Source: Bacillus massiliigorillae (GTDB taxonomy: Bacteria > Bacillota > Bacilli > Bacillales > DSM-1321). Taken from it: 64,000 nt of DNA. The position numbers were made by a program, and so were the translations under genes. The stretch spans positions 747,435 through 811,434 of the forward strand of contig NZ_HG428741.1 in NCBI RefSeq assembly GCF_000380245.2. Reading direction: 5' to 3'. Below, in pieces: positions 26,460 to 34,933 of the stretch; the stretch's first letter is position 1, and each line of letters starts with the position of its first letter. The notes below the pieces were generated by a model, which was given only the letters and a program-made list of their open reading frames with translations, made no database searches and was not told the DNA's origin.

Positions 26460-27812
26460 ATGGTCAGAGGTATACTTATTGCAGTTCTTGTTGTTGTCTG
26501 TGCAGGAACGGCATTCTGGGGCTATCAAGAACATAAAGAGAAAAATGCAATATTAGTACAAGCAGAAAACAACTATCAACGTGCATTTCATGATTTAAAT
26601 TATCAAATGGATTTATTGAACGATAAGATTGGAACTACTTTGGCGATGAACTCTAGAAAGTCTTTATCTCCAGCATTGACGGATGTTTGGCGTATTACTT
26701 CTGAAGCGCAAAGTGATGTAGGAACACTACCTTTATCGCTAGTGCCGTTTAATAAAACCGAAGAATTTCTTTCGCAAATTGGAGATTTTACGTATCGCAC
26801 GGCTGTAAGAGATCTTGAAAAAGAGCCTCTCTCTGATGAAGAGTACAAATTACTGCAAAGATTGTATGAGCAATCAGGCGACATTCAACAGGAACTTAGA
26901 AAAGTTCAGCATCTTGTTATGAAGAATAACTTAAGATGGATGGATGTTGAAATGGCTTTAGCTTCTGGTAAGGAAGCGAGTGATAACACAATTATTGATG
27001 GTTTTCAAACGGTAGAAAAGAAAGTTAGTGGTTATTCAGAAGCGTCTCAATTTGGCCCTACACATGTAAGCAATAAACAAAAAGATGAGCGCTTTCGAAA
27101 TATTAAAGGTAAAGAGATAAGTAAAGAAGAAGCAATTGAAATCGCTAGAAAGTTTGTCCCGTTTGGTAAAGATGCCAAGGTGACCATTGAGGAAAGTAGA
27201 AAAGGATCTGATTTTAAATTTTATAGTGTTACTCTTTCAGACCCGAAATCAAATACTCAATTAGATTTAGATTTAACAAAAGTAGTTGGGTATCCAATTA
27301 TTTTCATGAATAATCGAAAAGTAGGAGAAGCGAAGATTAGTCTAAACGAGGCATCAGAAAAAGCGATGGAGTTTTTGAAAAAGCAAAACTATACATCGAT
27401 GGAATTGTTCGAAAGTACACAGTATGATTCTGTAGGGGTTTTCAACTTTGTTTATGTTGAGAATGGTATTCGTGTATATTCTGATTCGATTAAAGTGAAA
27501 GTAGCATTAGATAATGGCGGAATTATTGGCTATTCAGCTGAAGAATATTTACAAACAAATAAAAAGAGAGAATTACTAAAGCCGAAAATTCCATTAGAAC
27601 AAGCGAAAAAGAAATTAAGTCCGAAATTAAAGATAATGGAAGATCGACTTGCCATCATTACAAATGATTTAGGTAAAGAAGTACTATGCTACGAATTTAT
27701 GGGTACAATGAACGATGATACGTATCGCATATTTATTAATGCTATGACTAATGACGAAGAGTTAGTTGAAAAGATGGATGAACACGAATCCTCTTATGAA
27801 GATATGATATAA
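26460..27812 (+). CDS. ypeB: Germination protein YpeB
   Basis: 450-residue partner of SleB needed for its stability and localisation in the spore. It has an N-terminal membrane anchor (residues 4-21), an extended helical region and C-terminal PepSY/YpeB repeats (EEAIEIARKFVPFGKDAKV near 220, ASEKAMEFLKKQNY near 300, EQAKKKLSPKLKI near 380). It starts 17 bases after sleB, matching the conserved operon. Confidence 0.95.
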   Translation: MVRGILIAVLVVVCAGTAFWGYQEHKEKNAILVQAENNYQRAFHDLNYQMDLLNDKIGTTLAMNSRKSLSPALTDVWRITSEAQSDVGTLPLSLVPFNKTEEFLSQIGDFTYRTAVRDLEKEPLSDEEYKLLQRLYEQSGDIQQELRKVQHLVMKNNLRWMDVEMALASGKEASDNTIIDGFQTVEKKVSGYSEASQFGPTHVSNKQKDERFRNIKGKEISKEEAIEIARKFVPFGKDAKVTIEESRKGSDFKFYSVTLSDPKSNTQLDLDLTKVVGYPIIFMNNRKVGEAKISLNEASEKAMEFLKKQNYTSMELFESTQYDSVGVFNFVYVENGIRVYSDSIKVKVALDNGGIIGYSAEEYLQTNKKRELLKPKIPLEQAKKKLSPKLKIMEDRLAIITNDLGKEVLCYEFMGTMNDDTYRIFINAMTNDEELVEKMDEHESSYEDMI

Positions 27813-27835
27813 ATTTGAGATTTTTTGCTTTTTTT

Positions 27836-27873
27836 GGAAAGGAGAGGTATAACAGTACTTTTCCTTTTTTTTT
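27836..27873 (+). terminator. Probable terminator of sleB-ypeB
   Basis: GGAAA...GGTA and TAC...TTTCC form an imperfect stem followed by nine T. Confidence 0.5.
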
Positions 27874-27936
27874 ATTTCTGTCATAATATAGAAAATGGAG
27901 GTTAGTTATTTTAGACTAGGAAGAGTGGGGAATAGA

Positions 27937-28674
27937 ATGAAAATTGGAGATAGCTTACTACTTGTGCCGAAATTTTCTTCGCAAACGGAAAAATATCGAT
28001 CGAAAATATTGGAAATAAGTGATCATTCGTTTTTTATAGAATATCCGATAAATATTTTGACACATAATGTTATGTTTTTGATTGATGGGACACAATTACA
28101 AGTAAGTTATACGGGTGAAGATGGTTCTATTTATGAATTTGATACGGTGGTAATTGGAAGAATGACATCCCCGGTTCCTATGGTTCATTTGAAGTATCCA
28201 GAGAAGGTGTCATATAGTAATTCGGATGAATCAATGTATATGTTTGATACCGATGTGCTAAGAAGACTGAAAGAAAAGAATAATATCAATAGTGCGGATG
28301 CTGTCAAGCTTAGGGAATTTGTAAGAGTAGAAACACCCGTAGAGGCAATAGTAAGCAGTAAGAACAGTGGATTTAAAACCTTCGAAAGTATAACGAAAGA
28401 TATAAGTGCGGGAGGAGCTGCAATTTATATTTCAAAAAACCTACGCTTGCATCCTGATACAATTATCTCAGTTGTTTTTTTATTACCAATGAAATCAGGT
28501 AAAACGGAAACAATCGAAGTTGATTGTAAAGTAATTAGATTAGTAGAGCAAACAGATTATAAAAAGAATGTGCTTGCAGTTCAATTTTTGAATAACAAAT
28601 ATGACGACCAGCAATTATTAATTCGTTTTTGTTTTGATAAACAATTGGAGTTGCGAAATAAAGCGCGCAGATAA
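27937..28674 (+). CDS. ypfA: PilZ-domain c-di-GMP receptor, flagellar brake (YpfA)
   Basis: 245-residue cytoplasmic protein: an N-terminal YcgR-like domain (about 1-110) followed by a PilZ domain. The c-di-GMP signature is intact, with R-x3-R in LREFVRVE and D-x-S-x2-G in KDISAGGAA. In B. subtilis the orthologue slows motility by acting on MotA when c-di-GMP is high. ATG 27937 is chosen because GTGGGGAA lies upstream; the frame extends back to 27895 without a ribosome site. Confidence 0.9.
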   Translation: MKIGDSLLLVPKFSSQTEKYRSKILEISDHSFFIEYPINILTHNVMFLIDGTQLQVSYTGEDGSIYEFDTVVIGRMTSPVPMVHLKYPEKVSYSNSDESMYMFDTDVLRRLKEKNNINSADAVKLREFVRVETPVEAIVSSKNSGFKTFESITKDISAGGAAIYISKNLRLHPDTIISVVFLLPMKSGKTETIEVDCKVIRLVEQTDYKKNVLAVQFLNNKYDDQQLLIRFCFDKQLELRNKARR

Positions 28675-28730
28675 GTGTATATTAACAACGTTTCTTTACC
28701 ATACTGAAATGTAAAAAAGTTGGTGAAGAC

Positions 28731-28919
28731 GTGAAAAAAATCGAAGCTATTATAGCAAAGCTAATCATTATACAATTTCTATTTTTATTGTTTTTTCAAC
28801 TTGTATTTCACCGTACTGACTCCTTTCTTGAACTTAAAAAGCTGGCGAAATATGAAGGCGTTTACATTGATAACTATTCTTTAATTGTAGATGTTTTGCA
28901 AAATAATGTTGATAAATAA
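28731..28919 (+). CDS. ypfB: YpfB family small membrane protein
   Basis: 62 residues with a single hydrophobic segment at about 8-26 and a charged C-terminal part. It corresponds to YpfB by size and by position between ypfA and cmk. Function unknown. GTG start with GGTGAAG upstream. Confidence 0.7.
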   Translation: MKKIEAIIAKLIIIQFLFLLFFQLVFHRTDSFLELKKLAKYEGVYIDNYSLIVDVLQNNVDK

Positions 28920-28952
28920 AGCCTCAGCGAAGTTACTGCTGAGGCTTTATTT
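28917..28952 (+). terminator. Terminator after ypfB
   Basis: AAAGCCTCAGC pairs with GCTGAGGCTTT, followed by ATTTGGTT. The stem begins at the ypfB stop codon. Confidence 0.88.
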
Positions 28953-29080
28953 GGTTATATTAATAATAAGCTCATCATAAGTGTTTTGAAAAACGCACTG
29001 ATGAAAATATAGTTTTATGTTAGAATAGATAAAGGATTTTTTAAGATTACCTTATTAGGTATTAGGCATTAGGAGGAATT

Positions 29081-29755
29081 ATGAAAAAAAATATATCAGT
29101 AGCTATCGACGGACCAGCTGCAGCTGGTAAAAGCACTGTAGCTAAGATTGTAGCAGAGTATTTTTCTTTTGTGTATGTTGATACAGGTGCTATGTATAGA
29201 GCTCTTACTTTAAAGGCTCTACAAAATAATATAGATGTGAATGATGAACAAGCATTGTATAAAGTTTTACTTAACAGTCAAATTGATTTAAAACCAAGTG
29301 AATCAGGTCAATTGGTATTCCTGGATGGCAAGGATGTTACTAATGAAATTCGTAGTGCTGAAGTAACGAATTCTGTTTCAGCTGTGGCTAAACACGCAGC
29401 TGTACGTGAAGAAATGGTCAAAGTTCAGCAGGAATTAGCAACAAGTGGTGGAATTATTATGGATGGAAGAGATATTGGAACGCATGTCTTGCCGAACGCA
29501 GAACTAAAAGTCTTTCTTGTAGCAAGTGTTGACGAAAGAGCGTTAAGACGTCATCAAGAAAATGTATCTAAAGGATTTCCTTCTGATTTAGACCAGCTTA
29601 AGCAAGAAATTGCTGCTCGTGATAAATTCGATTCTGAAAGAGAAGTTGCTCCATTAAAGCAAGCGGAAGATGCTGTTTTACTTGATACTACTTCTTTAAA
29701 TATTCAAGAAGTTGCGGAGTATATTAAGTCTCTTATAAAAGAAAGGGCTTTGTAA
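29081..29755 (+). CDS. cmk: Cytidylate kinase
   Basis: Phosphorylates CMP and dCMP with ATP. 224 residues, the usual bacterial length. P-loop GPAAAGKST at about 11-19, the substrate region VDTGAMYRALT, the MDGRDIGTHV motif and ARDKFDSERE are all present. TTAGGAGG before the ATG. It lies two bases ahead of the acyltransferase gene, forming a unit with it and probably ypfD. Confidence 0.96.
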   Translation: MKKNISVAIDGPAAAGKSTVAKIVAEYFSFVYVDTGAMYRALTLKALQNNIDVNDEQALYKVLLNSQIDLKPSESGQLVFLDGKDVTNEIRSAEVTNSVSAVAKHAAVREEMVKVQQELATSGGIIMDGRDIGTHVLPNAELKVFLVASVDERALRRHQENVSKGFPSDLDQLKQEIAARDKFDSEREVAPLKQAEDAVLLDTTSLNIQEVAEYIKSLIKERAL

Positions 29756-29756
29756 T

Positions 29757-30344
29757 ATGAATCTTTATTCTTTTGCTAAAAATTTAGTGTACGCACTTCT
29801 AAAGCCGATTTATCGTTTCAAGGTGATTGGGAAGGAAGATTTTCCTAAAGAGGGCGGTGTTCTTCTCTGCTCGAATCATATTTCTGCATTAGACCCACCT
29901 GTAGTTGGAATTAATGCTCCAAGACCTGTTCATTTTATGGCGAAAGAAGAATTGTTTTCTGCACCTGTTTTAGGAAAATTGTTACCAGGCTTAAACGCTT
30001 TCCCTGTAAAAAGGGGGATGAGTGATCGTGAAGCGCTAAGAAAAGGTTTAGGGTTGTTAAAAGAAGGGAAAGTATTAGGGTTGTTTCCTGAAGGGACGAG
30101 AAGTGAGACTGGAGAATTAGGTAAAGGGCTGGCTGGCGCAGGTTTTTTTGCTTTACGTACAGATGCAGTTGTAGTTCCTTGTGCAATCATTGGACCGTAT
30201 AAACGTTTTAAGCGATTGAAGGTGGTTTATGGTAAACCAATTGACTTATCTACTTATAAAAAAGAAGGTAAAAAATTAAATGCAGAAGAAGCTACTGAAA
30301 TTATTATGAATGAAATTGCCATACTAATAAAGACGAATAAGTGA
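29757..30344 (+). CDS. plsC: 1-acyl-sn-glycerol-3-phosphate acyltransferase
   Basis: Adds the second acyl chain to lysophosphatidate in phospholipid synthesis. 195 residues. The HX4D motif NHISALD is at about 40-46, the FPEGTRS substrate block at about 117-123, and the PVKRGMSDR block lies between them. A short hydrophobic N-terminus suggests peripheral or single-pass membrane association. It begins one base after the cmk stop. Confidence 0.93.
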   Translation: MNLYSFAKNLVYALLKPIYRFKVIGKEDFPKEGGVLLCSNHISALDPPVVGINAPRPVHFMAKEELFSAPVLGKLLPGLNAFPVKRGMSDREALRKGLGLLKEGKVLGLFPEGTRSETGELGKGLAGAGFFALRTDAVVVPCAIIGPYKRFKRLKVVYGKPIDLSTYKKEGKKLNAEEATEIIMNEIAILIKTNK

Positions 30345-30566
30345 GTCACTTCACTTGACAAAAATACTAAAGTATAAGAATTTTAAACAATAGGATGTTG
30401 ATTCCGATAAATATGACAGCTATTGAAGCAATCTCTCATTTTTTAGTTTATACTAGAGAATGTAACATGCCGATTAAGAATTTGACTTGTTGGTGTTAGG
30501 AGATAAAACAAAATCAATAGTATTGAAAACACTTTTAGCAGTCATGGGTAAGGAGGAGTACATATA

Positions 30567-31697
30567 ATGGATGAACAATATGTAGTGAAAGACTATCAAG
30601 TAGGCGAAGTTGTAAAGGGTATTGTAACTAAGGTGGAGGATAAGCAAGTTATTGTTGCAGTTGAAAACAGTAAATGTGATGGTATTATTCCAATTAGTGC
30701 ATTAAGTAGTCTACATGTAGAGAAAGCGTCGGAAGTAGTTTCTGAAGGCCAAGAATTAGAGCTTGAAGTCACGAAGGTTGAAGAAGAAAGCTTAATCCTT
30801 TCAAAACGTAAAGTTGATGCTGCGAAAGCATGGGAAACTCTCTATCAAAAATTTGAACAACAACAAATTATTGAAGCCGAAGTGAAAGATGTTGTTAAAG
30901 GTGGTTTAGTCGTTGATCTTGGAGTAAGAGGATTTGTTCCTGCTTCATTAGTTGAAGATCATTTTGTTGAAGACTTTACTGATTATAAAGGCAAAACGTT
31001 AACATTTAAAATTGTTGAAATAGAAAAAGAAAATAATCGTTTGATTTTGTCTCATCGTGCTGTTGTACAAGATGAAAAGCATAAATCAATGAAACATCGA
31101 TTAGAAGAAATTCAAGTAGGGCAGGTTCTTGAAGGTACAGTTCAACGTTTAACAAATTTTGGTGCATTTGTTGATATTGGTGGAGTAGATGGTCTTGTTC
31201 ATATTTCTCAACTATCATATCAACATGTAGATCAACCATCAGATGTTGTTGCTAAAGGTGACAAAGTAAAAGTTAAAGTATTAGCTGTAAATCCTCAAGA
31301 AGAGAGAATTTCGTTATCGATTAAAGATACTTTACCTGGACCTTGGGATCAAATTAGCGAAAAATGCGCAAAAGATACAGTTCTAGAAGGTACAGTTAAA
31401 CGAATTGTTTCGTTTGGTGCATTTGTTGAGGTTTTCCCAGGTGTTGAAGGACTTGTTCATATTTCACAAATTTCACATAAGCATATCGCAACTCCTCATG
31501 AAGTACTGAAAGAGGGTCAAGTTGTCCAAGTGAAAGTATTGGAAATAAATGAACAAGAACAAAGATTATCTCTAAGTATGAAAGCATTAGAGGAAAATGA
31601 TTCAGAAGAAAATTTTTCTTATGAGCTACCTGAAGAAACAACGGGTTTCCAATTCAGTGACGTTATTGGAGACCAATTGAAAAAATTCAAAAAATAA
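30567..31697 (+). CDS. ypfD: S1-domain RNA-binding protein (YpfD, short ribosomal protein S1 homologue)
   Basis: 376 residues with four S1 repeats at about 14-75, 95-160, 182-250 and 268-338; the last two are the most canonical (VGQVLEGTVQRLTNFGAFVDIGGVDGLVHISQ and its repeat). Low-GC Gram-positive versions are shorter than the six-repeat proteobacterial S1 and are often not essential. AAGGAGG precedes the ATG. It has its own 220-base upstream gap, which probably contains a promoter, and lies 14 bases before fni. Confidence 0.92.
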   Translation: MDEQYVVKDYQVGEVVKGIVTKVEDKQVIVAVENSKCDGIIPISALSSLHVEKASEVVSEGQELELEVTKVEEESLILSKRKVDAAKAWETLYQKFEQQQIIEAEVKDVVKGGLVVDLGVRGFVPASLVEDHFVEDFTDYKGKTLTFKIVEIEKENNRLILSHRAVVQDEKHKSMKHRLEEIQVGQVLEGTVQRLTNFGAFVDIGGVDGLVHISQLSYQHVDQPSDVVAKGDKVKVKVLAVNPQEERISLSIKDTLPGPWDQISEKCAKDTVLEGTVKRIVSFGAFVEVFPGVEGLVHISQISHKHIATPHEVLKEGQVVQVKVLEINEQEQRLSLSMKALEENDSEENFSYELPEETTGFQFSDVIGDQLKKFKK

Positions 31698-31711
31698 TAT
31701 GGTGATTTAAT

Positions 31712-32740
31712 TTGTCAAGAATGAGACGTAAGTTAGAACATATTGAATATGCCCTTCAAACGGGGCAAAGTAGATTAACAGGTTTGGATGATATACAATT
31801 CGTTCACGTTAGCTTACCGCAAATGTCTCTTGATGATGTCAATCTTCGTACAAAAATTGGTGAACTTACTTTGAGTTCACCAATTTTTGTAAATGCGATG
31901 ACGGGTGGCGGTGGAGAACAAACAAAAGTAATCAATCGTGATATGGCTATAGCAGCTAGAGAAACAGGAATTGCTATGTCTGTTGGTTCACAAATGGCGG
32001 CACTCAAGGATGATTCTCAACAATCTTCATATCGTATTGTTCGCGAAGAGAATCCAAAGGGAGTAGTAATTGGTAATCTTGGTGGTGAAGCAAATTTAGA
32101 GCAAGCCAAAAGAGCGGTGGAAATGTTAGATGCGAATGCACTTCAAATTCACATCAATGTCATTCAAGAACTCGTTATGCCAGAAGGTGATCGAGATTTT
32201 ACTAATGTTTTAAAGAATATCGAAAGCATTACTTCACAACTTCAAGTTCCTGTTATAGTGAAAGAAGTAGGTTTTGGAATGAGTCGTGAAACAGTCGCTT
32301 CATTAGTGGATGTCGGTGTTAAGTATGTAGATATAAGTGGCTTTGGCGGTACGAACTTTGCAAAAATCGAAAATCAACGTCGAGCGCGTCTACTTAATTA
32401 CTTTAATTCATGGGGGATTTCAACAGCTGCATCAATTGTGGAAGCTACTCAAATTCCGTCCGTTCATGTTCTTGCTTCTGGTGGCATTCAAAATGGAATG
32501 GATGTTGCCAAGTGTTTAGCGCTTGGAGCGAATGGAGTTGGTATTGCTGGATATTTCCTTAAAGTATATAGGGATGAGGGTGTAGAGGCATTAGTGAACG
32601 AAATCAACACTGTGCACGAAGATTTAGCGATTATTATGACTGCTCTAGGTATTAAAGGTATTGATGAGTTTAAACAAGTACAAAAAGTAATCAAAGGTGA
32701 CACCTACCATTGGTTAAAGGAAAGAAAGCTAACGTTATAG
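31712..32740 (+). CDS. fni: Type 2 isopentenyl-diphosphate delta-isomerase
   Basis: FMN/NADPH-dependent enzyme that interconverts IPP and DMAPP, feeding the heptaprenyl side chain of menaquinone made by hepS/hepT in this window. 342 residues. Family blocks include RRKLEHIEYAL, NAMTGGGGEQT, LQIHINVIQELVMPEGDR, VKEVGFGMS, DISGFGGTNFAKIEN and ASGGIQNGMDVAKCLALGA. TTG 31712 with GGTGA seven bases upstream is the likely start; ATG 31721 is an alternative. Confidence 0.94.
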   Translation: MSRMRRKLEHIEYALQTGQSRLTGLDDIQFVHVSLPQMSLDDVNLRTKIGELTLSSPIFVNAMTGGGGEQTKVINRDMAIAARETGIAMSVGSQMAALKDDSQQSSYRIVREENPKGVVIGNLGGEANLEQAKRAVEMLDANALQIHINVIQELVMPEGDRDFTNVLKNIESITSQLQVPVIVKEVGFGMSRETVASLVDVGVKYVDISGFGGTNFAKIENQRRARLLNYFNSWGISTAASIVEATQIPSVHVLASGGIQNGMDVAKCLALGANGVGIAGYFLKVYRDEGVEALVNEINTVHEDLAIIMTALGIKGIDEFKQVQKVIKGDTYHWLKERKLTL

Positions 32741-32778
32741 TATTTGAAATTAACTATTTAGAAAAATGAGAAAAACTA

Positions 32779-32807
32779 TTGACATTTTGATTGCATTACC
32801 TTATTAT
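32779..32807 (+). promoter_or_regulatory. Promoter of the Cys-rich peptide leader
   Basis: TTGACA, 17 bases and TATTAT match the sigma-A consensus closely. Transcription would start near 32814, leaving a 5' leader of about 260 bases before the small gene at 33075. Confidence 0.7.
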
Positions 32808-32904
32808 GGTTATAGAGTTAATAAACATATTAAATTTACTTTCTGATAGAAATAGCCTTTTATCAGATCAAGTAAAATGAATGAACGTAATGAACTTTAA
32901 AAAA

Positions 32905-33008
32905 GACTGCTTAATCTGTTAAACTTTCGAGAAATCGAAGCATATCCGCAGAGACAAGGCCAGTGATATCTCTATCTTTTATAAGACGGGATATTACTGG
33001 CTTTTTTT
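32905..33008 (+). promoter_or_regulatory. Leader RNA with intrinsic terminator upstream of the Cys-rich peptide (candidate attenuator L1)
   Basis: A short hairpin CTTTCGA-GAA-ATCGAAG is followed by GCAGAGACAAGG. A 14-bp terminator GCCAGTGATATCTC/GGGATATTACTGGC with seven T then follows at 32959-33008. A terminator between a strong promoter and its gene implies conditional read-through. AGA-CAAGG-CCAGT matches AGATCAAGGACCAGT in the gabT leader, but the TGACTCT and GGGCA motifs are not evident here. Confidence 0.6.
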
Positions 33009-33074
33009 GAACCAGTTTTTCTTAATGTAGAAGGTTAATCATACAAAATCTTTAATAATTAGGAGGAAAAAGCT

Positions 33075-33158
33075 ATGTGTCAAAGTATACTTGCTGCTGG
33101 TTGCAAAAATTGTGGAGGATGCAAAAATTCAAGTAAAGGTAACGGAAAAAGTAAATAA
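33075..33158 (+). CDS. 27-residue cysteine-rich peptide
   Basis: A 28-codon reading frame with an excellent AGGAGGAAAA ribosome site four bases before ATG. The peptide begins MCQSILAAGCKNCGGCKN and ends in a Ser/Gly/Lys tail. Cysteines at 2, 10, 13 and 16 (C-x7-C-x2-C-x2-C) suggest metal or Fe-S binding or a modified peptide. Promoter and attenuated leader upstream support expression. I do not recognise the family. It could also be a regulatory leader peptide, but the next gene has its own promoter 160 bases downstream. Confidence 0.6.
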   Translation: MCQSILAAGCKNCGGCKNSSKGNGKSK

Positions 33159-33320
33159 ATAGGGATGATAAAATGTCTCAGTTTAAATAATGAACATTCT
33201 GATTATTTTGATATTTTGGTATAAAATTCTATTTGGTAAATGAAAATGTAGAGGACTACAATAAAACCAATGCAATTAGGATTATATGCGGTTAAATTAT
33301 TTTTTTTAGTCAGAAAATTA

Positions 33321-33350
33321 TTGACAATTTGGTTTGATAGTTGTTATATT
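33321..33350 (+). promoter_or_regulatory. Sigma-A-type promoter of gabT
   Basis: TTGACA, 18 bases and TATATT. The expected start near 33357 leaves a leader of about 225 bases that contains an intrinsic terminator. Confidence 0.7.
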
Positions 33351-33411
33351 AATAACATTAAGATGTTAAAAACATTGTTGGTACATATCGTGCTTTGTTT
33401 TTAATCTAATT

Positions 33412-33545
33412 AATATAATTAACTGTCAAATCTAATTGACTCTGTTGGATAAGCAGGGCATGCCTAGATCAAGGACCAGTTATATTAATGAATAACCCAC
33501 CATAAATATGGTGCTTTATTTGTTGGTGTAATTGGTTTTTTTATT
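33412..33545 (+). promoter_or_regulatory. Candidate riboswitch/antiterminator leader of gabT (L2)
   Basis: Ordered elements: AACTGT (33421), TGACTCT (33437), a GGGCA loop closed by GCA/TGC (33453-33463), ATCTA/TAGAT pairing (33430-33434 with 33465-33469), then a terminator. Its arms ACCAGTTATAT and GTGTAATTGGT (33475-33536) are followed by a T-run, with an inner hairpin CACCAT/ATGGTG. The upstream AATAT...AACTG can pair with CAGTTATATT, a plausible antiterminator. The glaH leader has the same motif order. It matches no riboswitch class I know. Confidence 0.6.
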
Positions 33546-33583
33546 TTTTGCGAAGCTTTTATTTATTTTAGGAGGGTTTAAAT

Positions 33584-34912
33584 ATGGGAAATACAAATAT
33601 TACAACAAAATCGGCTGAATTAGCGGCAAGACGTGAGAAAGCTGTACCACAAGGTCCATATCATGTAACAGGATTTTATGCAGAGACTGCACAAGGTGCA
33701 ATTATTAAAGACGTGGACGGAAATGAATATATTGATTTCGCTGGTGGTATCGGTATCCAAAATATTGGTCATAACCATCCAAAAGTAGTGAAAGCAGTTA
33801 AAGATCAATTAGATAAATTTATTCATACATGCTTCCATGTAGCGCCTTATGAAAGCTATGTAGCTTTAGCTGAAAAATTAAATGAATTAACACCAGGAGA
33901 TTTCGAAAAGAAAACATTGTTTGTAAACAGTGGTTCTGAAGCTGTTGAAAATGCAATCAAAATTGCTCGTAGTTATACAGGTAAAAAAGGTGTTATTTCT
34001 TTTGATCGTGCTTATCATGGTCGTACATTATTAACATTAGGTTTAACAAGTAAAGTAAGACCTTACAAACATGGTTTTGGTCCATTCCCAACTGATACTT
34101 ATCGTATGCCATATCCTTACTACTACCGTAGTGAAGAAGGAATCAGCAATGACCGTGTAGATGATATGATTCTAGAAGATTTCAAACACTTCTTCAAAGC
34201 AGAAGCATCTACAGATGATATTGCTGCAATCATTTTAGAACCAGTACAAGGTGAAGGTGGTTTCATCGTTCCTTCAACTCGTTTTGTTCAAGGGTTAAAA
34301 CAAATCTGTGAAGAAAACAATATCCTTTTCATTGCTGATGAAATCCAAACTGGTTTCTGTCGTACAGGTAAATTATTTGCAATTGAAAACTTTGATGTAG
34401 CTCCTGATTTAATGACAATGTCTAAATCTTTAGCAGCTGGTATGCCTTTAAGTGCAGTAACAGGTCGCGCAGAAATTATGAATACGCCTCTTGCTGGACA
34501 ACTTGGTGGTACTTTCGCAGGTAGCCCACTTTCATGTGCTGCTGGACTTGCTGTTCTTGAAGTTATTGAAGAAGAAAAGCTTGTTGAAAGAGGAGCTTGG
34601 GTTGGAGAGAAAATCAAAGCTAAATTTGATGAGTTTGAAGCTAAATTCGACTTCGTTGGGGAGTCTCGTGGTTTAGGTGCAATGCGCGCTATTGAATTAG
34701 TAAAAGATAAAGGAACGAAAGAACCTTATAAAGAATTAGTAGATGCTGTTGTTAAAGAGTCTTGGAAACAAGGTTTAATTTCTTTAAGTGCTGGTATTAA
34801 TGGCAACGTTCTTCGCTTTTTACCACCTGTAACGATTACGGAAGAGCAACTTGATAAAGGATTATCTATTTTAGAAAACGTTCTAGTTCAAGAAGCTGCA
34901 AAGTTAAAGTAA
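33584..34912 (+). CDS. gabT: 4-aminobutyrate / 5-aminovalerate transaminase
   Basis: 442-residue class-III PLP aminotransferase transferring the omega-amino group of GABA or 5-aminovalerate to 2-oxoglutarate. Family blocks: NSGSEAVENAIKIAR (about 113-127), PLP-contact YHGRTLLTLGLT, EPVQGEGGFIVP, DEIQTGFCRTGKLFA and Schiff-base lysine in MSKSLAAGMPLS. AGGAGG precedes ATG. First gene of gabT-gabD. The presence of glaH and lhgO in the same island favours 5-aminovalerate (DavT-like) use as well as GABA. Confidence 0.92.
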   Translation: MGNTNITTKSAELAARREKAVPQGPYHVTGFYAETAQGAIIKDVDGNEYIDFAGGIGIQNIGHNHPKVVKAVKDQLDKFIHTCFHVAPYESYVALAEKLNELTPGDFEKKTLFVNSGSEAVENAIKIARSYTGKKGVISFDRAYHGRTLLTLGLTSKVRPYKHGFGPFPTDTYRMPYPYYYRSEEGISNDRVDDMILEDFKHFFKAEASTDDIAAIILEPVQGEGGFIVPSTRFVQGLKQICEENNILFIADEIQTGFCRTGKLFAIENFDVAPDLMTMSKSLAAGMPLSAVTGRAEIMNTPLAGQLGGTFAGSPLSCAAGLAVLEVIEEEKLVERGAWVGEKIKAKFDEFEAKFDFVGESRGLGAMRAIELVKDKGTKEPYKELVDAVVKESWKQGLISLSAGINGNVLRFLPPVTITEEQLDKGLSILENVLVQEAAKLK

Positions 34913-34933
34913 TAATTTAATAGGGGGGTAATA

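Noticed and set aside
33357..33545. Lysine riboswitch or T-box in front of gabT
   Set aside because: The lysine-aptamer core and the T-box GGTGGTACCGCG sequence are both absent.
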